NCBI GenBank assembly: GCA_014885115.2
Contig: WKLE02006694.1
Coordinates: 1-30,082, forward strand
Reading direction: 5' to 3'
Length of the DNA stretch: 30,082 nucleotides
From: Asterionellopsis glacialis
Lineage: Eukaryota > Bacillariophyta > Plagiogrammaphyceae > Rhaphoneidales > Asterionellopsidaceae
Shown: one piece after another, positions 1-8,341 of the stretch
Position numbering within the stretch: the stretch's first letter is position 1
Layout: every line of letters begins with the position of its first letter
Notes under the pieces: generated by a model
The model's database searches: none
Seen by the model: the letters and a program-made list of their open reading frames with translations, nothing else
What the model was told of the DNA's origin: nothing
Translations under genes and position numbers: made by a program

Positions 1-122
1 TCTGTCTATCGTATCGTATGAAGAATTTTTCACAATGATGAATGACTCCAAGACCGCGTAAAAAATATACACATATATATATATCATTCCTATCTATACT
101 AAAATCACAGCGGAGACAAAGT

Positions 123-878
123 CTATACAAATTCAGGAGTGAATTGAATCTTTTCATCAAGCATAATCATTCCAGCCTTATGAGTTGGGAGTGTGTGTAT
201 TCGTTCAACGATCTCAATACTTTCTTCATCGAGTTCCCCCCAAACCGTATGCCAGTGATCCCAAAAATCAACTGGATTTTTGAATGTTACGATGAAGAAA
301 TCGGGTCCACCTCCGCCACCGGCCCATCCAACCATACCTCTTTTCATCATAGGTCCATGACATCCACAATTCTTGTCATGAGCAGGACATGGAACTGCGG
401 GTTTGTATTCATCCGGTGGAATAGGGCATTTACCTAAAGCTTTATTATGTGTCACAGAGTGATCTGCCATGACACCTTGTAAAAGTAAATCCTTTTCAGA
501 ACGATAAAAATTACATCGTTCACACTTTCCTCCCTTGACAATTTGTTGAACATAATTTACAGATTCCGGTGCTAAATCTTGACGAAGTTTAATACGCAAA
601 TCTCCATGCTCTGTTTTGAGAAGGATCGTTGTAGGAGATACTGCCGTCCCTTTGAGAACAGAGCCTACCGAGGTGCTACTATTACCACCCTCACTACTGC
701 CGCTACTACTCAGTCCCTGTGAAAGCATATGCACAAACGTAAAAAACGAAAGGACCACGACTGACAATACCAATATTGTTGGATACTGACGAGCTTGAAA
801 CTTTTTAGGTCCTCCCGAAAGTGGTGCCGACAGATCTGGCGATGCTTGTTTGATATTACCATTTGATGTATCCACCAT
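123..878 (-). CDS. Membrane-anchored cyclophilin-type peptidyl-prolyl cis-trans isomerase
   Basis: Single-exon gene of 251 residues. A short polar N-terminus is followed by one hydrophobic segment at about residues 32-52 with no obvious cleavage site, so it reads as a type II anchor placing the rest in the ER/Golgi lumen. After a Ser/Gly-rich linker, residues from about 83 resemble a divergent cyclophilin fold: a strand like LKTEHGDLRIKL, then APESVNYVQQIV, then CNFYRSEKDLLLQGVM, which matches the region carrying the catalytic Arg of cyclophilins, and finally HTVWGELDEESIEIVERI near the end. Several Cys residues (CERC; CPAHDKNCGCHG) suggest disulfides or metal binding in the lumen. Proline isomerase activity follows from the family and is not proven by the sequence. 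The start is the first ATG of the open frame, and it is divergent from the kinase gene at 1617. Confidence 0.85.
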   Translation of the reverse strand: MVDTSNGNIKQASPDLSAPLSGGPKKFQARQYPTILVLSVVVLSFFTFVHMLSQGLSSSGSSEGGNSSTSVGSVLKGTAVSPTTILLKTEHGDLRIKLRQDLAPESVNYVQQIVKGGKCERCNFYRSEKDLLLQGVMADHSVTHNKALGKCPIPPDEYKPAVPCPAHDKNCGCHGPMMKRGMVGWAGGGGGPDFFIVTFKNPVDFWDHWHTVWGELDEESIEIVERIHTLPTHKAGMIMLDEKIQFTPEFV

Positions 879-1616
879 CGTCTTCTTCTCTGCTGTGTTT
901 GCAAGAGAATGGCACTTCTTTCTGTGTGATGTATAACGTTGATGTTGTTGTTGTTGTTTTTGTTGTTGACGTTGATAAAATATGTACCATGCGAACGTGC
1001 CCTTTTCTTGAGTTGAAATGATACGGGGTTGACTTACAAACTCACAAGTAATTCACAAAGGATGAAGCATCAAGAATCAATATTAATGTGTACGAGTACA
1101 TTGGTGTGGACACAATGACCATTTGAACCTCGAAGCCCTGGAAAAAACAGAGCTGAGAGTTGCGGAGAGGCTGGGAGAAGTCAAGATTTCATGGTTTTTC
1201 GAGAGAAACTATTTTTCAAGATTTCAGATTTCAGATTACATCCTATGATCGGTAGAAGTATAATATCTCTAATCTCTTGTGTACGAAAGGTACCAGGTAA
1301 ATACATGTATAATACGAGGGACTCCAGCAGGAATAGGATTCCTACGTACCCGGAAGGGTAATTAATAGGGTAACGCAGTCAGTCGGAGTCGAAATAACCC
1401 CGGAAAAGTTGACCCCACAACGCGAAGGTAGAGGCCTTTTTACACATCATAATTTTAAATAAGAGAAAATAAAATAATGAAATCTTGAAATCCTGCGTAT
1501 GGTTCCATCCGTCCGTGACGTTACCGCCGCACCGCAAAGAACAAAAGGAGAACAGAATAAACCAAAAATTCAAAACTCAAAAATTGTGCGTGCATTATCA
1601 TCGTTGACATCTAAAC
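879..1616. other. Intergenic region between divergent genes (shared promoter space)
   Basis: About 740 bases separate the start of the cyclophilin gene (minus) from the start of the vWA/alpha-kinase gene (plus), so promoters of both should lie here. I see a GTT/AAC-type triplet-rich stretch at about 940-975, a short direct duplication of TTTCAGA near 1218-1235, and one GGTACCAGGTA motif near 1289 that belongs to the GTACC vocabulary seen elsewhere in the window. No convincing gene is present. Confidence 0.6.
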
Positions 1617-4506
1617 ATGGATAGCAAAACAATGATGCATCAAGGAATGCCACCACCGCTTCTGCGAAGACGGGTGATGGAGGAATCGGTTGAACTGAAT
1701 ACAGGAAGAGAGAATTACAAGAATGGTTACCATAGCCGCTTTACTGTTGGTACGGAATTACCAACCCGTCGAGGATGGCCAATTCAGCAAAAGTCGTTTG
1801 AAATAAATGCAAGACAGGAATTTTATCCTCGTGATAGGTATGGAAGTAATTATCCACGTGATAGGTATGGAAGTAATTATGGCGATAAGGATCACGTCGC
1901 AATAGGAAACAATGGCTCTACTAGAAACAGAAATAGAATCACACAAAGAAGTTCTACAAGTATGACTGAACTCGTGCCCACATCAATGATTCCATATAAT
2001 GAATCAAATCATGCGGCAATGAGACGGGCCCAGCGTGACATTGGAATCCGTGAGATGCAAGCTGTCTTAAAACATGGTGTTCGGACACCAGGAGCACGCC
2101 GCAACACCTACATGTACAAATACAAAGGGAAGACGTATATTTTAGATGAATCGAAAGGGTTAGGAGTTACTTGTTATCAAAACACGAAGGAATACAAATA
2201 TAGAACTATTTCTTTCCATCAACAACAAGATCACTATAGAGTAGTGAAACATATTCGATCCTCCAAGGATACTTGGACCTCGCATACAGTTTTGATCGTA
2301 GACAAGTCTGGTTCCATGGTGAGATGATTTCTCTGGGGAGATCCTAGGTATACCTTATGTTCCTGTTTTACTTACTTTTTCAAGTTGTTGCTGCATTGTT
2401 AATCTGTCTTTGCTCACTGGCCTTTTCTTTCATTATTATCATCAGAGAGAATCGGATGTGAAGGGATCAAGATCCCGATTTCAGGGAACATGGGGAGCCA
2501 TCGCCGATGATTTTGTAGCACAGAGAATTGATACTGGTGAAGCAAAATCGCATGATGTCGTATCCATAATACTCATGGGAGATGAACCTTCGATCCTTTT
2601 CGAGAATGTTCCTACTGATTGGATTTTGTACAACAGTATCCTTGATTTGTACAATGGGCAGTACCGCATGCAAATGAAAACAGGTGGACAAATACAAAAA
2701 AAACTCGTTGAGCCTGGTGGTCATGGCAACTATATTCCTGCCCTTGAGCTTGCACGGAAAATGCTTTCTTCCAACAATAGTTCTTCTTGTGCCTTGTCAT
2801 TGGCAATTCTTACCGATGGTAGGCCCAGTGATTTCAGTGGTAATGTTGATGAAGCAGCAAAATCCATTGTTGATACGGTTTCGCAATTGTCCAGTCAGTT
2901 CGGCCGTCGATTCACGGTGGCTACTATAGGGATGGGAAACAGTGGTCGAAAAGATCAGTTTGATATCTTAAGAAACATGGTGTCCACCTGCAGTGATTAT
3001 GGATCTACTGGGTTATTCCAACTTCCTAGTATGAATTCCTCTAGCTTGGGTGCTGCTTTCAGCTCACTGGCATCAAGCGTTACGAATACTCAAAGAGAAA
3101 TGACGCATTTGGATTTTGATGGAGCTATAGGCAGGCAGCGACAGGTTCGTCAAGTCCAACGAGAGCGAGCTAGTACTGTTCCCTTCTATACTGAAGTCGT
3201 CGAGAAAAAGAAGTTTGACATCTACATGCATGAAAAGGTTAGTTTTATTCGAAGCGGCAGTGTTTTGTTTTTCTCGTTTCTTTCCTCTTACGATGTCAAT
3301 TTTATATATAGGTCCATCGAATGGAGTAAGTTACAATGCTTTGTTTGTGTGCTAGATAAAATCTTTCCCGCATATAGTGATTGATACAATGTCTCTCATA
3401 GTCTGTTGCTCCTTAACTTTACAGGTACGATTCTGACTCCAAATCGTTCAAAAAGGCTAAGTTACAGCATCCAGATGCCAAGGGTGTCGCTAAAAAGATT
3501 GTGTCATTTGGCGAGGGAGGCGAACGCTTGGCTTTTCAATTCTTTGAAATAGCATCGGATGGGTGTACAGTGGTTGGAGAGCCCTTGGTCGCCAAATCGA
3601 GTCGTTTTATAGAAAGATTGGAAGATGCGCAGGAAAACTCCACCGATGACTTTGGACGGAACAACAAATGGAACAGATGGAGAGCACGAGATGACTTTGT
3701 TAGACAATTTTGCGAACGGCAGTACAAGGCTTTGAAACTAGCGGAGGCATTCAACAAAAAGTTAGACTCTATTCCAAGATTAGATCCAGTCACGCCTCGT
3801 GTGACTTTTTTAGATTGTAGTATTTATTACACAGACGATGATAGCTTTGGAGAGGCTGCTTTGCTTGTGGAACGTAAGCTGAACGGAAAGTTTATGAAAT
3901 GGAACGGAAACAATGGGGTAAGGTAGCTGGATCCATCATGTGGTACGAGACCGCGCCGTGACTCAATATCACATTGTTTTGTTTTACTCATCTCAGATTG
4001 TGTTTACGTTTTGATTTCTTCTATTAATATTGAAGTACGTCCGTGACCCGGATACACCTAAAAAGATGAAAAGGGGAAGACCTGGAATAACGACAATTCC
4101 AGAAGACTGCGATGTTATTGAAATTAATACTGATGATGAGGATACTAATGAAACGGATTTTATTTTTATAACTAAAAGCGAAGTTGCCCAGGCATTTTCC
4201 CATTTTACCTTTCACTACAGCGGTGAAAAGATGATATTGGTAGATTTGCAGGGTGAATATGATAACAAGAAAAACATGTTCTGCTTCACAGACCCTGTCA
4301 TTCACTATTACAACAAGCAAAACCCAGGAAAACGGAATGTATACGGAAGAACCGATATGGGGCGTAAAGGCGTTGAAATGTTCTTCGACACGCACGTTTG
4401 CAATGCCCTTTGTCCACTAATCACTCGTGGTTTTAAAGATGTTTGTCATTCTAAAGATTTGCTTGATGCATTCACGAATCGTCGAAAAAAAAAGAGGTGT
4501 GCGTAG
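1617..4506 (+). CDS. von Willebrand A / alpha-kinase fusion protein (VwkA-like atypical protein kinase)
   Basis: Five exons give 823 residues: 1617-2318, 2446-3237, 3312-3325 (a 14-base microexon), 3425-3917 and 4036-4506. Introns are 127, 74, 99 and 118 bases, all GT-AG, and frames join exactly. The basic N-terminal part holds a small tandem repeat. The vWA domain starts at about residue 224 with the metal-site motif DKSGSM (Asp229), and a later AILTDGRPSDF fits its second metal loop. The alpha-kinase domain covers about residues 499-800: a Gly-rich FGEGGERLAF segment; VAK with probable ATP-binding Lys560; WNGNNGYV; VDLQGEY (Asp737, Gln739); FTDPVIH (Asp753); YGRTDMGRKGVEMFF; and the zinc-site pattern His757, His787, Cys789, Cys793. 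This order matches Dictyostelium VwkA. An acidic insert with KRGRPG (about 679-684) interrupts the kinase core, and the tail is basic. Ser/Thr kinase activity follows from the family; the substrate is unknown. Confidence 0.9.
1824..1877 (+). repeat. Two-copy 27-base in-frame tandem repeat in the kinase gene
   Basis: Two adjacent 27-base units (1824-1850 and 1851-1877) differ at one base only. Each encodes YPRDRYGSN. The near identity at third codon positions suggests a recent duplication in the disordered N-terminal part. Confidence 0.9.
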
Positions 4507-5704
4507 TGATGATATTACCATTTCTTATGGTAAATAGTCGATACAGAATCGTGATTGTAGGGGTGGACAACCTGAAATACTACGAGATTAATAAGAATGC
4601 ATTTTAAAGTCTTTAAAACAGAAATATATCCGACATAGTGTACTACTTTCAAATGCTTCAAGAAAATATACAGACGAATTCTCAATAGAAACGTACAGAA
4701 CAGCATTTGTCATAATAGGTCGAACGAAGAACAGGCTTACCAGATTGGAAGGAAAGAGTTGAGAGTTAGAACAAAACCAGAAGGAAAGATCCAACACATC
4801 TCCAGCACACCATTAATTATTTGCACAATAGTTTCTCTCTTGCTCTCTAATACGTTGTTATATTTCTGTTTCCTTGGCTGAAAACTAGAAAATGAAATCA
4901 ACTGTCAAGTTCGAGTATTCAAGTTGCAAAATGATCTAACCTTGATATATTCAATCTAAATTGAGGGAAAATGTGTGCATTCTCGTAACAGAATCATCTA
5001 TTAAAATGGAGAAAAATCTTTCATTATGTCATCACATGAGCACATGATAAAATCTAAAATTCTTTTTGTCGCAATAGCTGATGTTTTTTCTTGGGAACTG
5101 ACAAAGCAAATCGATGATGCATGCCGTGAGAGCAACTATGAGGAGTTTTCTCCTATGCATGAACTCCTACTACATTTACAGTACTAGATTTGGCGCTGAG
5201 AAAACATTTTCTCTCGATCTACTACTGCACTAACTAGTTCTATCTCAATTTTAGAGTTGAATGCCTTCAAAAGTTCGGTTGGTTCCAGAAACATTCGTCT
5301 GTATGTTGATGTATCATGTTCTCAAATTTTAAAAATCACTCAGAAAATTATTGTTACTGTACACGTGTTAACCATTAAATACCTTAGGGTACATTGCGAA
5401 GTACTTATTCCAGGTAAGTGCGTTGACTTATTGGAATAGTAATAATTCTAAAGATAAGTGTTTCATCACTTTAGACCATAGTAAGGTTTTAAAAACACTC
5501 TCATCTCCTTACCAAACATTTGCAAGGGAATTAAGCTCTACCTGTACAGGCAGAATTGTTTTACAGAAATAATATTATAAATGGTATACTAGGTATGGCA
5601 AACAATGTACTTTCATAATATTTCCTCATCTATTATTATACGAATAATATTTATTGTATCGAATATTGCCCTTATGTGCGGTTGAAAAATTGTAAATTTT
5701 ACCT

Positions 5705-5751
5705 GTTGCCACGAAAAACGTACCCCTCGTCCTGCCAAGATCGAAATATCG
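5705..5751 (+). repeat. Left arm of inverted repeat
   Basis: The first 24 bases match the right arm exactly in reverse complement. The following CCTGCCAAGATC and TCGAAATATCG blocks also match, apart from an indel. Confidence 0.85.
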
Positions 5752-5881
5752 GAACCCCGTTTTGGACCGGACCACCGCACCAAACCTCCTCCCACATGAT
5801 GTAAAAACAACAACTCTGAAAACCTCGGATTGTTGTTGGAAAACATCACAGAACGAAGATAAAACGCATTCTTTTTTGCTT

Positions 5882-5999
5882 TTTTCGGATGGACGGCCAG
5901 GCTAAAGTGAAGTCGAATTTTGGAGAGCTCGCAAATCAAGCATTTTCCGGATGGAAGGATGGACTAAATTGAGCTCGAATTTTAGAAAGCTCGCGAAAA
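5882..5999 (+). repeat. Two-copy tandem repeat, period 62 bases
   Basis: Units beginning CGGATGG at 5886 and 5948 share a core of the form CTAAA-TGA-TCGAATTTT followed by AGCTCGC, with about ten substitutions. The minus-strand translations of the two copies share a SKIR motif followed by a similar FSP/FSL segment. Confidence 0.75.
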
Positions 6000-6120
6000 G
6001 AGATGATAACCGCCATATAACGTCCGATTACGGTGTGAAAACAGACTAGACTGATCGAATCGACAACGAAAAAAACCAGCGACCATGGCGCTGTCACGAC
6101 AAGACGACTCCTTTCACACA

Positions 6121-6356
6121 AGAACATGACAATAAACCTCTTCTTGGCACCATCAAAGGACACCAATCGATTCCCCGTATTCATATTGATTGTTGAGTGT
6201 GTGTTGATAAGTTCCAAATCTGGATTAAGGAGGAAAAGTCTGCTTTTTTCGTAAAACCGACTTCGACGTCAATCAACTTGTGGACAAGAACACAACAATA
6301 AATCTATTATCCAATCGCATCAATGACACCATTCGATTCCCCGTCCATTTGTTGAT
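6121..6356 (+). repeat. Degenerate direct repeat, copies about 166 bases apart
   Basis: Copies at 6121-6190 and 6287-6356 share AGAACA-AACAATAAA, then CATCAA, ACACC and TCGATTCCCCGT, with scattered substitutions and a 2-base indel. They lie inside the inverted-repeat span. Confidence 0.7.
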
Positions 6357-6563
6357 GTTTTCGTGAATTGTTGCTTGGTTTCGTTGTTGTTTGATGGGCA
6401 TCTGTGGCAGAAAACGGAGGTGTTCGTCATGGTGACATTGAAAACCGAGTGCAAAATACAGTAGCTCAACAACCAGCCGGAGTCAAGACCTCAGACCACC
6501 ACCGTTCTGTTTGTCTTGTGACGTAGATTCCGTTTCTTGACGTTATTTGGCAGTTTGGAGGCT

Positions 6564-6643
6564 TGCGATATTTCGAGCTATTTTGGGCATTTTTGGATCT
6601 TGGCAGGAAATCGGGGTCTGAGGGGTACGTTTTTCGTGGCAAC
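6564..6643 (-). repeat. Right arm of inverted repeat
   Basis: Reverse complement of the left arm. The outer 24 bases (6620-6643) are identical, and the inner part is interrupted by about 26 bases between the shared blocks in total. Confidence 0.8.
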
Positions 6644-7133
6644 GGGTTATATCTGTAGGACCAAACACTTTCCAGACGGCTCATGACGTTGAAGATATGT
6701 TCTATCGAGGAAATAAGACATATCATCCGTAATCAACACAGTACTCTGACAATACAATAAATCTAATATCAATCGTAAAGGATAAGTAATATCCAGTTGC
6801 CACTGCAGATATAGTCTTCAAACTCTATACTACTGACAATATTCGCCTGCTAATAAATAGACTCTAGAACCAAATGTCGACCTATTACAGTGTATTAGAA
6901 TTTTTGTTTGCTTATTGTGACGTACGGAAAAGAACTTGTTTCTCAGTGTTATTTTCACTCACTGCTTTCCCAGGAAGGGAAACAAAAATTCTCAAGTTCT
7001 ACGTAGTTCCTACTGGTGATCTTCTTGTAAAGTGTACGAAAGGTGAAGATAAAAGCTAGGACTAAATCTGCTTGTACCAACAAAAACACGAAGAATCACT
7101 CATCGCATAATTAATCACACGAAAAAAAGATTC

Positions 7134-7574
7134 ATGATGACACTGGCGCGAACCTCCACCATCACACCATCATCAGTAGTTTCGCCGACTGAAAGAAACT
7201 TGAACCGTCTCCAAGATGCCCTCCATGCGGTGCAACATATGCGGATGCTTTCACTCAAGATTGGCCATTTTCTTGTCCGGGAGAAAGCTAAACAGAAGAA
7301 AGCAAACTCGCAAAAAGAGGACATAGCAATGCCCACTGTAAACCCTACGAAGAAGAGAAAAATTGAGGCGTTGGAAGGTGATACACCACCGTTTGTTTGT
7401 ATAGGTGATGTGTTTGAACCGAGAATCCCAACGAGGCGTCGGATGGAAATTCTTCGTCTAGTTGGAGTTGTCAAAGATATGGAAAAAAGTAATCAAGTCA
7501 TGCAAGATGAGATCTCAAAGATGCTCGAAGAAGAAGAACGAAAAATTAATCTTCCTAGCCCTGTACCAGAGTAA
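7134..7574 (+). CDS. Small protein of unknown function with predicted helical C-terminus
   Basis: Single open frame of 146 residues from ATG to TAA. I do not recognise a family. The N-terminal half has a helix-like stretch (RNLNRLQDALHAVQHMR), then a Lys-rich segment with KKRKIE, which could serve as a nuclear localisation signal. The C-terminal third is Met/Glu/Lys-rich with heptad-like spacing, consistent with a coiled coil. The composition looks like a real protein, unlike the other short frames nearby. There is no intron and no transcript evidence. It could still be a chance frame or one exon of a larger gene. Confidence 0.5.
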   Translation: MMTLARTSTITPSSVVSPTERNLNRLQDALHAVQHMRMLSLKIGHFLVREKAKQKKANSQKEDIAMPTVNPTKKRKIEALEGDTPPFVCIGDVFEPRIPTRRRMEILRLVGVVKDMEKSNQVMQDEISKMLEEEERKINLPSPVPE

Positions 7575-8341
7575 ATCATACATTTTCCTGGGATGTTTTT
7601 GTACATTTTGCAAAACTCTTAATTCACAGCTTCTGATTCAGATATAGTGAACCCCTGTGAATATCAGATATTGATAAGTGAAAGGGTTGATGACTCGTTT
7701 TAACATTTTAGACCACTTTGGTGCAGTAAAGATACTTCAAAAGCGAAAAATTGAAAAGCTCAACTGGTCAGCCTTTTTTGTGTGTTCATAAATACTTTTA
7801 ACTGCTAGTAGTATGGATATTAGCATGGTGCTTCAATATGTCCCCACTCTTTTGACCGTAATATTTCTGATGAATGGATGGTATCACAGGCGCAATCAAC
7901 ACTTCCCAATATCCGGCGACTCACATATTTATCATCATTGTCTCAACACCCAGCCAGCAGTCTCCTAACGCACAAAAACCCAACGTGTTTGAAATATTGA
8001 AGTCCTGTACTGTACCACAATTGTACAACCAAGCATTTGAAAAGGCACGTGATGAAGGTTTGCCTGAATCTCCATTACAGATTTTTCTAAAGCATCAACT
8101 GCAACTGCAATATCAGCTGAGGACAAGAACATATCGACATAAGGGTTTGGATCATGGATAGTCCTCCTGTTGCCACACTTCATAGTTTCATCAGCCCTAT
8201 CAAACTCATCCTAAAAATATTATATACAGTTTACTATGAATAATTTGGTCACTTATGTGTTTATGTTTACTGTATATATTCACAATACAAATGATTATCT
8301 CTCCTAATTCAAGTATGATCATAACTTGTACCTATGGTTGA
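7575..8341. other. Intergenic region, possible degenerate coding fragment
   Basis: About 770 bases lie between the small gene and the 3' end of the glutamate decarboxylase gene. Both strands are open around 7965-8183. The minus-strand frame (72 residues, including DPNPYVDMFLSSADIAV) has plausible composition but no recognisable domain and no clear splice partners. I treat it as unproven. The remainder is AT-rich with nothing identifiable. Confidence 0.4.

Larger units (their letters stand above)
5705..6643. mobile_element. Possible non-autonomous inverted-repeat element
   Basis: A 24-base segment at 5705-5728 (starting GTTGCCACG, ending TACCCCTC) recurs as a perfect reverse complement at 6620-6643. 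Just inside both arms the homology continues with CCTGCCAAGATC and then TCGAAATATCG, but the right arm has about 19 extra bases between those two blocks. The span is 939 bases. I see no clear target-site duplication and no transposase. It could be a degenerate MITE-like element, or two copies of a dispersed repeat that happen to lie head to head. Confidence 0.45.
4507..7133. other. Long intergenic region without a supported gene
   Basis: About 2.6 kb lie between the kinase gene and the small gene at 7134. Open frames here are short, AT-rich and have no recognisable domains. The middle (about 5700-6645) holds an inverted-repeat pair and two internal direct duplications, annotated separately. 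The flanks (4507-5700 and 6650-7133) show nothing I can name. Confidence 0.6.

Noticed and set aside
42..437. Plus-strand open frame opposite the cyclophilin gene
   Set aside because: It overlaps the antisense of a clearly conserved protein and has no domain features.
5613..6217. Two minus-strand open frames with a shared SKIR-containing segment
   Set aside because: The similarity comes from the 62-base tandem repeat inside the inverted-repeat region; no transposase or other domain is visible.
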